Below, in pieces: positions 1 to 8,905 of a stretch of 64,000 bases of DNA. The DNA comes from Jiangellales bacterium (lineage in GTDB: Bacteria > Actinomycetota > Actinomycetes > Jiangellales > Jiangellaceae). The stretch is from the NCBI GenBank assembly GCA_030447955.1, contig JAUJNY010000001.1:779923-843922 (forward strand), written 5' to 3'. The position numbers and the translations under genes were made by a program. The notes beneath the pieces were generated by a model. That model saw nothing but the letters and a program-made list of their open reading frames with translations. It had not been told where the DNA came from and searched no databases. Within the stretch, counting starts at the first letter, position 1. Each line of letters opens with the position of its first letter.

Positions 1-1508
1 GGTGCGTGAGTGGCACGGTGGATCTCTCCCTGGTGTGCGAGCCGGTGTTCGACTACGGCCGCGAGCCGGCGTCGTGGGAGTACGTGGGGTCCGGCTACGA
101 CGACGTGGTAGCCGGATGCGTTGAGGGCAGCGCCCCGGTCCCGCTGCGGCTCACCACCGACCTGCGGCTGGGCATCGAGGGTCGCTCGGCGCAAGCGCGG
201 ACCCGCATGGTCGAGGGCGACAAGGCCTTTGTGGCGCTGTCGTGGTCGGAGCTGCCACCGCCGCGCACCTGGGAGGACGCGGCCGAGCGCATGTGGCGGA
301 CCGCGGAGTACTGGCGGCAGTGGATCACCGGTGGGGTGTTCCCCGACCATCCGTGGCGGGTCTACCTCCAGCGCAGCGCACTCACGCTCAAGGGGCTGAC
401 GTACGCGCCGACCGGGGCGCTGCTCGCCGCCGCGACGACGTCGCTGCCGGAGACGCCGGGTGGCGAGCGCAACTGGGACTACCGCTACGCGTGGATCCGG
501 GACTCGACGTTCGCGCTCTGGGGGCTGTACACCCTCGGCCTGGACCGGGAGGCCAACGACTTCTTCGCGTTCATCTCCGACATGTGCCGGGATGCGGACC
601 TTCAGGTCATGTACGGCATCGGCGGCGAGCGCGAGCTGACCGAGCAGTTGCTGCACCACCTCTCCGGCTACGAGGGGGCGCGCCCAGTCCGGGCCGGCAA
701 TGCCGCATACGACCAGCGCCAGAACGACGTGTGGGGCGCGGTGCTCGACTCGGTCTACCTGCACGTTAAGTCGCGGGAACAGCTGCCGGAGACCCTGTGG
801 CCCATCCTGCGCCGCCAGGTCGAGCAGGCGGCCAAGCACTGGCGGGAGCCCGACCACGGCCTGTGGGAGGTGCGCGGGGAGCCGCAGCACTTCACGTCGT
901 CCAAGCTGATGTGCTGGGTGGCCCTGGACCGCGGTGCGCGCCTCGCCCGCCTCCACGAGGAGCCCGACTTCGCGGAGGAGTGGCAGGCCCTCGCCGACGA
1001 GATCCATGCCGACATCTGCGCCAACGGCATCGACGAGCGCGGCGTCTTCGTCCAGCGCTACGGCTCCGCGGCGCTCGACGCCTCACTGCTGCTGGTCCCG
1101 CTGCTGCGCTTCCTCCCCGCCGACGACCCGCGGGTACGGGCGACTGTCATCGCCATCGCGGACGAGCTCACCCAAGACGGGCTGGTACTGCGCTACCGCG
1201 TCGAGGAGACCGACGACGGGCTGTCCGGCGAGGAAGGCACCTTCACGATCTGCTCGTTCTGGCTGGTGTCCGCGCTCGTCGAGATCGGCGAGCTGGCGCG
1301 GGCACGCGGGCTGTGCGAGCGGCTGCTGTCGTACGCCAGCCCGCTCGAGCTGTACGCGGAGGAGATCGAGCCGCGCACCGGGCGCCAGCTCGGTAACTTC
1401 CCGCAAGCGTTCACTCACCTGGCACTCATCAACGCCCTGGTGCACGTGATCCGGGCCGAGGAGGCAGCGACTACCGGCCAGTTCGCGCCGGCCCACCGGC
1501 ACGCTTGA
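1..1508 (+). CDS. Glycoside hydrolase family 15 protein, trehalase/glucoamylase-like (5' partial)
   Basis: The frame is open to the left edge, so the start is outside the window; 500 residues are readable from a GTG at 6. GH15 landmarks of actinobacterial trehalases follow in order: a VDLSLVCEPVFDYGR stretch at the N-terminal edge, NWDYRYAWIRDSTFALW in the (alpha/alpha)6 barrel, YGIGGERELTE and NDVWGAVLDS in the middle, LWEVRGEPQHFTSSKLM (region of the general acid), and EEGTFTICSFWLV (region of the catalytic base). Full-length relatives are about 600-680 residues, so roughly 100-170 residues are missing. No signal peptide can be judged. Family knowledge suggests an intracellular enzyme acting on trehalose or another alpha-glucoside; the substrate cannot be read from sequence alone. 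It converges on the next gene across a hairpin. Confidence 0.9.
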   Translation, partial: CVSGTVDLSLVCEPVFDYGREPASWEYVGSGYDDVVAGCVEGSAPVPLRLTTDLRLGIEGRSAQARTRMVEGDKAFVALSWSELPPPRTWEDAAERMWRTAEYWRQWITGGVFPDHPWRVYLQRSALTLKGLTYAPTGALLAAATTSLPETPGGERNWDYRYAWIRDSTFALWGLYTLGLDREANDFFAFISDMCRDADLQVMYGIGGERELTEQLLHHLSGYEGARPVRAGNAAYDQRQNDVWGAVLDSVYLHVKSREQLPETLWPILRRQVEQAAKHWREPDHGLWEVRGEPQHFTSSKLMCWVALDRGARLARLHEEPDFAEEWQALADEIHADICANGIDERGVFVQRYGSAALDASLLLVPLLRFLPADDPRVRATVIAIADELTQDGLVLRYRVEETDDGLSGEEGTFTICSFWLVSALVEIGELARARGLCERLLSYASPLELYAEEIEPRTGRQLGNFPQAFTHLALINALVHVIRAEEAATTGQFAPAHRHA

Positions 1509-1511
1509 TCA

Positions 1512-1539
1512 GGCCGGTGCCGGGGAGCCCACACCGGCC
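1512..1539. terminator. Bidirectional hairpin terminator between convergent genes
   Basis: An 8-bp perfect inverted repeat, GGCCGGTG (1512-1519) and CACCGGCC (1532-1539), with a 12-nt loop lies between the stop of the GH15 gene at 1508 and the inferred stop of the opposing gene at 1542. There is no T-tract, as is usual for high-GC actinobacterial terminators. Its placement between convergent genes supports the role. Confidence 0.55.
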
Positions 1540-1541
1540 GG

Positions 1542-2226
1542 CTAGGAGGCGGTGTCCGAGCTGTCGCGGCGGAGGACCTGCCGCAGGGTTGGTGCGACTT
1601 CGCGCAGCGCCTCGAGCTGGGTCTTGACGCGGGCGGGATCGGGGTGATCGAGCAAGGCGAGTGGCGACCGCACCAACATTGTCGGCCGCCGCGGCAAATC
1701 TATCCTCGGCCGCCGTCAGCCGGCGGTGGATATCCAGGGGTGGACCGTCGCGGGGGACGAAGTGGCCGCTCGTGGGCGCGACCCGCTGCCCAAGCTCGGC
1801 GAGGGCGTAGGCGTCGCGCAGCTCGTCGTCGACGTCGGCGGCGATGTCCACCAACCAGTCGCGGGCGGCGCCGGGGGCAACGGAGTCGACAACGTCGCGG
1901 AACCGTGCCGCGTGCTCGGCGCAGGCGTCGAAGGTGTCCCGCCACACCCCACCGCCCAGCGGGTCAGGCGGGGACGGTGGCAGCGCGCGGGCACCCCGCC
2001 CGCGCAGCGAGTCCTGTGCCGCGGACCACCCCAGCCCGGCCAGCGCTCCCGGTACGCCGGCGAGCAAGGCGGCGGTTCCGATCACCGCGAGTGGCGAGCC
2101 CGACCCCCACTGAGCCAAGACCTCCGGGGACGCTTGGGCGAGCAGCACGGCCGCCGTTACCCCGGTGGCTCCACCACCCCCTACGGCGGCAGCTTGGGCG
2201 TGCCTGCCGAGGGTCACATCGTGCAC
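1542..2226 (-). pseudogene. Hypothetical two-helix membrane protein, frameshifted near the 3' end
   Basis: I do not recognise the family. The GTG start at 2226 lies 12 bp behind the kptA stop, so the two are probably co-transcribed. The N-terminal 65 residues hold two hydrophobic segments (about 12-30 and 43-65) followed by an acidic, probably cytoplasmic domain with helical character. The uninterrupted frame runs to 1471 and would overlap the GH15 gene with an Arg/Pro-rich nonsense-like tail. A shift by one base near 1675-1685 (one extra base) restores a sensible ending, LALLDHPDPARVKTQLEALR then a stop at 1542-1544, just outside the terminator. This suggests a real gene ending at 1542 with a frameshift or base-call error. 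No function is proposed. Confidence 0.6.
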
Positions 2227-2238
2227 CGTACCGCTGCG

Positions 2239-2838
2239 TCAGCGTCTGGTAGTTCTGTCACCGGTACCGCCGGCCAGCGGAGCGCCGTCCAGGGCGAGGT
2301 AGCGCGCTGGTACGTGCGCGGTGAGCCAAACGCCGTTGGCACTGCGGAAGAAGGGGATCCCGGCCTCACTCATGGCGGCCGCGTCCACGGTGAGGGCCAC
2401 CGGTGAGCCCCTTCGCGCGCCGACCCGTCGTGCGCTGGCCGTGTCGGGGGAGAGGTGGACGTGGTGCCGCTGCCCGCGCAACAACCCCCTGACGGCGATG
2501 CTCTCCAGCGCTGCCGCCACGGTGCCGTGGTACAGGGTCGGCGGAGGCACGGCCACCGCCAGGCCGAGGTCCACAGCGACGCTGTGGCCCTGGTTGGCGC
2601 GGATGCGGGTGCCGCCTTCGTCGAGGCCGAAGCGCTGCTTATCGTCGGCCGCGACCAGGCCGTCGAGCTCGCGGCGGGTCAGCACCAGACCATCAGCGGC
2701 TAGCGCTTCGAGGAGGACGCCGATGTCGACCCAGCCTTTCTCGTCCAGGCTGATCCCGACGCTGCCGGGGTCGTGACGTAGGACAAAGGACAGGCGCCGG
2801 CTGACCCGGGTGCGTCCGTGGCTGCTGCGCCCGCTCAC
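2239..2838 (-). CDS. kptA: RNA 2'-phosphotransferase, Tpt1/KptA family
   Basis: The 199-residue product matches the KptA/Tpt1 fold. It has the N-terminal LSFVLRHDPG block, then QGHSV, the LYHGT motif of the NAD-binding half, VHLSPDTASARRVGARRG, and a closing VWLTAHVPARYL. These hold the Arg-His-Arg-Arg set expected of the family. The enzyme moves an RNA 2'-phosphate to NAD, giving ADP-ribose 1'',2''-cyclic phosphate; its natural bacterial substrate is unknown, since bacteria lack the matching tRNA splicing pathway. The GTG at 2838 is chosen because homology begins about 12 residues later; the frame stays open upstream to 3369, but that part overlaps the opposing erm gene. Length is typical (about 180-220). 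Confidence 0.9.
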   Translation of the reverse strand: MSGRSSHGRTRVSRRLSFVLRHDPGSVGISLDEKGWVDIGVLLEALAADGLVLTRRELDGLVAADDKQRFGLDEGGTRIRANQGHSVAVDLGLAVAVPPPTLYHGTVAAALESIAVRGLLRGQRHHVHLSPDTASARRVGARRGSPVALTVDAAAMSEAGIPFFRSANGVWLTAHVPARYLALDGAPLAGGTGDRTTRR

Positions 2839-2949
2839 CCCTCCAGCATGCCGGTGCCGCAGCTGCTGCGACGGGGCACACAATCCCCTTGTCGGCGGCT
2901 TCACCGGCTGCCTACGGTCACCCCATGACCTTCTTCGCGGTGATGGTCC

Positions 2950-3495
2950 GTGTCCGCCTCCGGGCGGGGGGGCCAGTCCTGGGGTTGGCATCGGCTCGTT
3001 GACGAGTGGGCGGCGCGAGTCGTCGCCGATGCCGGCGTTCGGCCTGGAGAGCTCGTGCTCGACGTTGGCGCCGGCGACGGAGCGCTGACCACGCATCTCG
3101 TCGCGGCGGGAGCCCGCGTCATCGCCGTCGAGTTGCACCCCCGCCGGGCGCAACGCCTGCGCGACCGTTTCGCCGGCGCCCGGGTGATGGTGGTGCGGGC
3201 CGACGCGGGCTCGCTCCGGTTGCCGCGCCGACCGTTCCGTGTGGTGGCGAGCCCGCCGTACGCGATCACAAGCACGCTGCTCAGGTCCCTGCTGGCGCCG
3301 CGCTCCCATTTGGTGGCCGCTGACCTGGTGCTCCAGCGGGCCGTCGTACGTCGGTACGCCGACGGGCACCCGCCAGGATCGGGCCGCTGGCGGGCGTCGT
3401 TCGACGTACGCAAGGGCCGCTCACTGCCGCATCACGCATTTCGGCCGCTCCCGCGCGTCGATTCCGCCGTCCTCGTCGTGCGCCGCCGCCGCTGA
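2950..3495 (+). CDS. erm: 23S rRNA adenine N6-methyltransferase, short Erm(37)-like
   Basis: The 181-residue product is a Rossmann methyltransferase close to Erm(37) of mycobacteria, which is similarly short (about 179 aa) and lacks the C-terminal domain of classical Erm proteins. Visible motifs are WGWHRLVDEWAARVV near the start, the SAM loop LVLDVGAGDGALT (about 36-48), VIAVELHPRR, and DSAVLVVRRRR at the end. The catalytic motif IV reads ASPPY (about 100-104) where Erm proteins usually have NPPY or NxPF, so the Asn that positions the target adenine is Ser here. Expected role: methylation around A2058 of 23S rRNA and macrolide-lincosamide-streptogramin resistance; the Ser makes activity uncertain. 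It is divergent from kptA with 111 bp between starts. Confidence 0.82.
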   Translation: MSASGRGGQSWGWHRLVDEWAARVVADAGVRPGELVLDVGAGDGALTTHLVAAGARVIAVELHPRRAQRLRDRFAGARVMVVRADAGSLRLPRRPFRVVASPPYAITSTLLRSLLAPRSHLVAADLVLQRAVVRRYADGHPPGSGRWRASFDVRKGRSLPHHAFRPLPRVDSAVLVVRRRR

Positions 3496-3527
3496 CGAGA
3501 ACGGCTCGGGGGATCACCCGTGGTGCG

Positions 3528-4922
<1,395 letters not shown>

Positions 4923-5036
4923 GTTGGGAACTCCCGCTCACAAACTCCGGTCCCGGCGCGGTCCGCGGGCCTGATCCTGCCCCAGACGATACGTGGACCC
5001 GCCCAGACGCGGCGCGTCGACATCCTTCATCTCAGT

Positions 5037-5480
5037 TCACCGCTTCGGGTGGAGACGTTCATGCAGTTCCCACAAGGCGTTCCTGTTGCTGTCCCAGGTC
5101 AACGCGGATACCGCGTCCTCGTAGCTCAACCACTGGACCTCGAGGTGTTCGTCGGAGAGGGTTGGCAACCGGTCACCGACGTCCACGGCGAACGCCCGCT
5201 CGAGCACTACGAAGACGTCGTCACCCCAAAGGGAACGCGCCCTAAAGTGGCTTGCCGGGATCGTCGCGAGCGAATCCAACGGGATCAGGCATCGTGCCTT
5301 GACACCGAACTCCTCCTCGAACTCACGGTTGGCAGCTGCCTCCGCCGCTTCACCCTCCTCGGCGCCACCCGCGACAAACTGCCGGGCCGTATCGTCTGAC
5401 CGGCGGAGAACGCCGTACTCGGGGCCCCCCGCGGTCAGCCGGAACGGGATAACGAGGACTTGCAACGGCGCCCTGGTCAC
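5037..5480 (-). CDS. Nudix hydrolase
   Basis: The 147-residue product has a complete Nudix box, beginning GGAEEGE and ending REFEEEFGV (about 38-60), which fits G-x5-E-x7-REUxEExGU. The flanking strands (LQVLVIPFRLT, ARSLWGDDVFVVLE, EVQWLSYEDAV) resemble small housecleaning NUDIX enzymes that hydrolyse nucleoside diphosphate derivatives; the substrate is not predictable. ATG at 5480 overlaps the stop of the upstream GNAT gene by 4 bp, so the two are translationally coupled. Confidence 0.88.
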   Translation of the reverse strand: MTRAPLQVLVIPFRLTAGGPEYGVLRRSDDTARQFVAGGAEEGEAAEAAANREFEEEFGVKARCLIPLDSLATIPASHFRARSLWGDDVFVVLERAFAVDVGDRLPTLSDEHLEVQWLSYEDAVSALTWDSNRNALWELHERLHPKR

Positions 5481-6076
5481 GGCGGCATGGTCCCGCGTCG
5501 GTGCAGATATTCGGGGCTCTGCGCCGCGGCCCAGTCACGGTCGAGCAGGCCGTACACCACCTCGTCGACCCACTCGCCCTTGACGTGCTCGTTCTCCACC
5601 AAGTGCGCCTCGCGCCGCATGCCCAGTCGCTCGAGGAGGTGCGCGGAGGACGTGTTGCGACTGTCGAGCCGGCCGGCGATGCGATGCAGGCAGAGGTCCT
5701 GGAAGCCGAGGCGCAACATCGCTTGTGAGGCCTCGAAGGCGTACCCACGGTCCTGGAAGGCGGGATGGAACACGAAGCCGATCTCGCCCTGTCGATGCTG
5801 CTCGCTGCACCAGAACAGCGTCACGTCCCCGATTACCCGGTCCACGTCACGGGGGACGACCGCAAGGTTCAACCCGTCGCCCTCTCGATCGAGAGTCGTA
5901 CGACCGGCCCTGCGAGCCAGGACCTCGCGGAACTCCTCGGGCGTGGGCGGCTCCCAGTACAGGTACCGCACCACGTCCGCCCGGCAGTGGTAGCCGAAAG
6001 CATCGTCGTAGTCCTCGATCGTGAACGGTCGTAGCACCAAGCGAGGGGTCTCCAGGGGCAGCGTCGGGCGGAACAC
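5477..6076 (-). CDS. GNAT family N-acetyltransferase (RimJ/RimL-like)
   Basis: The product (about 199 aa) has the GNAT fold of the RimJ/RimL type: an opening LETPRLVLRPFTIEDYDDAF, the motif A region IGFVFHPAFQDRGYAFEASQ with the acetyl-CoA pyrophosphate loop (QDRGYA), and the motif B pattern HRIAGRLDSRNTSSAHLLERLGM. Such proteins acetylate N-terminal or side-chain amines of proteins or small molecules; the substrate is unknown. I favour GTG at 6076, directly before the conserved PTLPLETPRL; an ATG at 6112 would add 12 residues. Neither has a convincing ribosome site. It is the first gene of a two-gene operon with the Nudix gene. Confidence 0.85.
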   Translation of the reverse strand: MFRPTLPLETPRLVLRPFTIEDYDDAFGYHCRADVVRYLYWEPPTPEEFREVLARRAGRTTLDREGDGLNLAVVPRDVDRVIGDVTLFWCSEQHRQGEIGFVFHPAFQDRGYAFEASQAMLRLGFQDLCLHRIAGRLDSRNTSSAHLLERLGMRREAHLVENEHVKGEWVDEVVYGLLDRDWAAAQSPEYLHRRGTMPP

Positions 6077-6170
6077 GCCTTCGACGCTACGGCCTCGGGG
6101 CCACCGCTCCATTCGGGGGAGGTCAGCCCGGGCTCGCCAGCGGCAATGTGGTGCCTCTTCCCGGCCGGCC

Positions 6171-6217
6171 GTCAGCATCTGTTGACACCCAGGGATCGTC
6201 AGCATACGCTGACGATC
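6171..6217 (+). promoter_or_regulatory. Promoter with two palindromic operators for the HTH/Clp-N operon
   Basis: A consensus -35, TTGACA (6182-6187), lies 17 bp from a TACGCT -10 (6205-6210). The expected start of transcription is about 6217-6218, where the GTG of the HTH gene sits, so the transcript looks leaderless. Two related operators overlap the promoter: a near-palindrome GTCAGC-ATCT-GTTGAC (6171-6186) over the -35, and a perfect palindrome GATCGTCAGC-ATAC-GCTGACGATC (6194-6217, 10-bp arms) over the -10. Their centres are 27 bp apart. The layout suggests repression by steric block, most simply by the HTH product itself; that link is inferred. Confidence 0.75.
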
Positions 6218-6439
6218 GTGCACAGGACGACCGAGCTGACCGAGGGAGCCGCCAGCCACGACCCGGACGTGGGGCTGCGAGCAGTCGCAGCGCTGCGGGC
6301 GTTGACCGAACGGTTGGAGGTTCTCCAGGTCGACAACGCCCGCGCATTGGGGTGGTCGTGGCAAGAGATTGCCGTCCGGCTGGGTGTCACCAAGCAAACC
6401 GTGCACCGCAAGCACGGACGACGGATCGGCGGGAAGTGA
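6218..6439 (+). CDS. Small helix-turn-helix regulator paired with Clp-N protein
   Basis: The 73-residue product is mostly one HTH. After an acidic N-terminal helix (VGLRAVAALRALTERLEVLQ) comes LGWSWQEIAVRLGVTKQTV, a clear helix-turn-helix, ending in HRKHGRR. Genes of this type commonly precede a Clp N-domain gene in actinobacteria. GTG at 6218 is chosen because it coincides with the predicted transcription start; the frame extends upstream only through the promoter. The stop overlaps the next start (ATGA at 6439), so the two are coupled. Likely an autoregulator of this operon through the palindromes upstream (inferred). Confidence 0.82.
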   Translation: MHRTTELTEGAASHDPDVGLRAVAALRALTERLEVLQVDNARALGWSWQEIAVRLGVTKQTVHRKHGRRIGGK

Positions 6440-7023
6440 TGTTCGAGCGATTCACCGAAGAGGCAAGGGCGGTGGTGGTGGACGCCCAGCTGCACGCTCG
6501 GCGGCTCGGTCACGGCTACACCGGCTGCGAACACCTCCTGCTCGCGGTGGCCTCGAACCCGGGTCCAGTCGGCAGCACCCTCCGCCGCGCGGGCGTCACG
6601 ACCGCGGCGGTCGAGGAGGCCACGCTGCGCCTGGTGGGAACCCCGAGCGAAGCGCTGGATCGGGACGCGCTGGCAGCCATCGGCATCGACCTCGATGTCG
6701 TACGGGAGAAGATCGAGGCAAGCTTCGGGCCCAACGCACTGGCGCCCGTACCGTCTGGTCGTCGTCGTCGCCGGTGGGGCAGGCGACGCGGCTGCGGCCC
6801 CGGCTTCGGGCACATCCCCTTCACCCCGCGGGCCAAGGGGTGCCTCGAACACTCACTCCGCGAGGCCGTCACGCTCCGGCAACGTCACATCGGTGCCGAG
6901 CACATCGCCCTGGCGCTGACCTCGATGACCGACGGCCTCACTCCCCAGCTCCTCACAGCCATCGGGACACCCCCGGCACTACTGCGTTCGCAGCTCCTTA
7001 ACCGCTACCGACGAGCCGGCTGA
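6439..7023 (+). CDS. Clp N-terminal domain protein (stand-alone, no ATPase)
   Basis: The 194-residue product begins MFERFTEEARAVVVDAQ and carries two Clp_N repeats: one at about 1-70 with GHGYTGCEHLLLAVA, and one at about 125-190 with TPRAKGCLEHSLREAV and HIGAEHIALALTSM. They are joined by a basic GRRRRRWGRRRG linker. There is no AAA+ module, so it is not a ClpC chaperone. Clp_N domains bind adaptor proteins or degraded substrates, so it may act as an adaptor, decoy or sensor for the ClpC machine. It is translationally coupled to the HTH gene and followed 2 bp later by a Mug-type glycosylase gene, which suggests one transcript. Confidence 0.85.
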   Translation: MFERFTEEARAVVVDAQLHARRLGHGYTGCEHLLLAVASNPGPVGSTLRRAGVTTAAVEEATLRLVGTPSEALDRDALAAIGIDLDVVREKIEASFGPNALAPVPSGRRRRRWGRRRGCGPGFGHIPFTPRAKGCLEHSLREAVTLRQRHIGAEHIALALTSMTDGLTPQLLTAIGTPPALLRSQLLNRYRRAG

Positions 7024-7025
7024 CC

Positions 7026-7547
7026 GTGCTGCCCGACATCCTCGCGTCCGACCTCGACGTGGTGTTCTGCGGCACAGCCGTCAGCAGACGCTCGGCCGAG
7101 CGCGGCCATTACTACGCGGGACGGCGCAACGCTTTCTGGCAGCTGCTCTACGAGAGCGGGCTCACGCCTCGGCTGCTTACCCCCGAGGAGGATGCGACGC
7201 TGCCCACGTACGGCCTCGGCCTCACCGACCTCGTCAAGAACCTCGCGCAGAGCCATGACCGGGGGCTTCCGTTCGACGTGGCGACGCTGGTTGCGAAGGT
7301 CGAGGAGTATCGGCCGCGCTGCCTCGCATTCACTAGCAAGAAGGGCGGCCAGGTCGCTGCTCGCTCCCTCGGTCAGCCGCCAGCGAAGCTCGGATCAGCC
7401 CCCTGGTCCCTCGGCGGCACTCAGGTCTTCGTGCTGCCCAGCCCCGGTGCCGCCAACCAGCGCCGCGACTACGACGGCCGTCCCACCCGGTTGGAGTGGT
7501 GGACTGACCTCGTGCGGGCAATGCGGATGCAACCCGGAGCCCGTTGA
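7026..7547 (+). CDS. mug: Mismatch-specific G:T/U DNA glycosylase, Mug family
   Basis: The 173-residue product has the family-2 uracil-glycosylase fold: VVFCGTAVSRRSAERGHYYAG (motif 1 region), RNAFWQLLYESGL, YGLGLTDLVKN and the C-terminal VLPSPGAANQ (motif 2 region). The usual GINPG of Mug is replaced by CGTAVS, a form seen in actinobacterial relatives. It would remove uracil or thymine from G mismatches, starting base-excision repair. The GTG start at 7026 follows the Clp-N stop by 2 bp, so it is probably co-transcribed with the HTH/Clp-N pair, which hints at stress-linked expression. Confidence 0.85.
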   Translation: MLPDILASDLDVVFCGTAVSRRSAERGHYYAGRRNAFWQLLYESGLTPRLLTPEEDATLPTYGLGLTDLVKNLAQSHDRGLPFDVATLVAKVEEYRPRCLAFTSKKGGQVAARSLGQPPAKLGSAPWSLGGTQVFVLPSPGAANQRRDYDGRPTRLEWWTDLVRAMRMQPGAR

Positions 7548-7574
7548 CCGGTGCCGGTAGCGCAGGGCCTCAGG

Positions 7575-7799
7575 TCACAGCACCGCGCCGCGCGGCGCCA
7601 GCTCGAAGGCGGACACCCCGCGCCCGTACAGCACCAGCAGCCGATCACCGTGTTTGCTGCGCAGAACTCCCGAGTCCTGGGCGAGTGTCTCTAGGGCGTG
7701 CTGGAGGACGACGTCCTCCTCGGCGGTGTCGGGCTCTTCGTACGTGACGTCGAGCTGGTCGCCGCCGACGAGTCGGACACGCATCACGATCTCGGCCAT
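7575..7799 (-). CDS. Small hypothetical protein, 74 aa
   Basis: The product begins MAEIVMRVRLVGGDQLDVTY, an amphipathic beta-hairpin pattern, followed by a helix and KHGDRLLVLYGRGVSAFEL. It has no transmembrane segment or cysteine. ATG at 7799 is preferred because the upstream extension to 8009 reads antisense through the M15 gene. Codon use is normal for the genome. I do not recognise a family; it may be a small cytoplasmic protein conserved in actinobacteria. Confidence 0.55.
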   Translation of the reverse strand: MAEIVMRVRLVGGDQLDVTYEEPDTAEEDVVLQHALETLAQDSGVLRSKHGDRLLVLYGRGVSAFELAPRGAVL

Positions 7800-7851
7800 G
7801 ACCGTCACCGTAGACCTCGCTGCCACGACGATGAGCGACGTCGCGAATCGC

Positions 7852-8589
7852 TCAAAGTCCAGTGGAGGAGAAGTGCTGGTAGTCCTTTGAGTTGCTCCAG
7901 TCGCCGCCCCACTCCCAGCCGATCCGCTGGAATGCGTCGACGACCACATCGGAGGAGCGGATCGCCCCCTTGCGGTAGGAGGCATCAGCGGAGCGATCGA
8001 TCCGCGCATACGCGCGTCCCTCCTCGGGCGCGACGTAGGAGCCGTTCACGTAGGGGTTCTGGACTGGATTGACGTCGATGGCCAGCCCATAGGAGTGCTC
8101 GGACCACCGGTCACCGTTGATCGTGCGTCGGCAGTTGTACGCCGAGGTGTTGTTCGCCGACATCGACAGACCGTCATCGCCCTGGTAGTCGTCGACGAGC
8201 CGCATCCGCCGGATTGGGAAACGCTCGTCGTACATGCTGTGAAACACGGTCACCACGTCGTCGGCCCACCCTCGGCGCACCACCACCTCCCCGGTGCGCG
8301 CCGAACCCCCGAAACCGACGTACGTCATCTGCACGTAGCGCAGCTGGCGAAGCCGCAGCGGACAGCCGTCGTGATGGGAGTACGTCATCCGCTCCCGCAG
8401 CTTGGGGCCGATCCGCCGTACTGTCGCCGAGAACTGTGGCAGCGACTGGGCCACCACGGCCGGCGACACCGCCGGGCGCGGCTGCGGCGGCTGCCATACC
8501 GGGAAGGCGGCCACCTGAGCGGAAGACCCGCTCACCGAAGCAAGGAGCGCCGCCACTAACGCGACGACAGTGGCCGGTAGCACGTCCAA
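7852..8589 (-). CDS. Secreted D-Ala-D-Ala carboxypeptidase-like M15 peptidase
   Basis: The 245-residue product opens with a signal-peptide-like hydrophobic stretch (residues 3-25, [21 protein letters not shown]) and a Pro-rich spacer. The C-terminal half has the M15/VanY-type zinc site: [18 protein letters not shown] (first His and Asp), then [17 protein letters not shown] (Glu/Asp and second His). Family members trim peptidoglycan stem peptides outside the membrane. The start region overlaps the tail of the broken DUF664 gene upstream, which ends at 8556. Co-directional with the isochorismatase/VOC genes, but with that pseudogene in between. Confidence 0.87.
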   Translation of the reverse strand: MDVLPATVVALVAALLASVSGSSAQVAAFPVWQPPQPRPAVSPAVVAQSLPQFSATVRRIGPKLRERMTYSHHDGCPLRLRQLRYVQMTYVGFGGSARTGEVVVRRGWADDVVTVFHSMYDERFPIRRMRLVDDYQGDDGLSMSANNTSAYNCRRTINGDRWSEHSYGLAIDVNPVQNPYVNGSYVAPEEGRAYARIDRSADASYRKGAIRSSDVVVDAFQRIGWEWGGDWSNSKDYQHFSSTGL

Positions 8590-8905
8590 TCTCCTGTCTC
8601 GCCATCGATGGCCTCGCGCAAGAGGTCAGCGTGGCCGTTGTGCCGCGCGTACTCCTCGATCATGTGGGTGTAGATCCACCGCAAGCCGAACCGGCGCCCG
8701 TCCGATGTGGTCTCGACATGGTCGAGGTCAACGACAGCGTCGACGGTGGAACGAGCCGTGATCGCAGCTGGTCGTCGGTGAGCCCCTCGCACTTCCAGAG
8801 CAGGGTGCGGCGGTGGAAGTCAAGCCAGCCGTCGAGCGTGGTCCGTTCATCGGCTACCAGCGGAGGCTGCTTGACCCGGTCAGCGGGTCCCTCTCGATGG
8901 GTCAC
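8556..8905 (-). pseudogene. DUF664 (DinB-like) gene with internal deletion
   Basis: Two frames give the two ends of one DUF664 protein. The first, from a GTG at 8905, reads [20 protein letters not shown] then [13 protein letters not shown]. The second, shifted by one and ending at 8556, reads [20 protein letters not shown] and [20 protein letters not shown]. In intact relatives (about 165-180 aa) some 60-70 residues lie between these blocks; here they meet near 8720-8760, so the middle is lost and the frame is broken. DinB-like proteins are often mycothiol- or bacillithiol-dependent transferases, but this copy cannot make one. Confidence 0.72.

Noticed and set aside
6112..6415. N-terminal extension of the GNAT protein across the HTH promoter
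   Set aside because: The extension lacks homology and would run through the palindromic promoter of the divergent operon.
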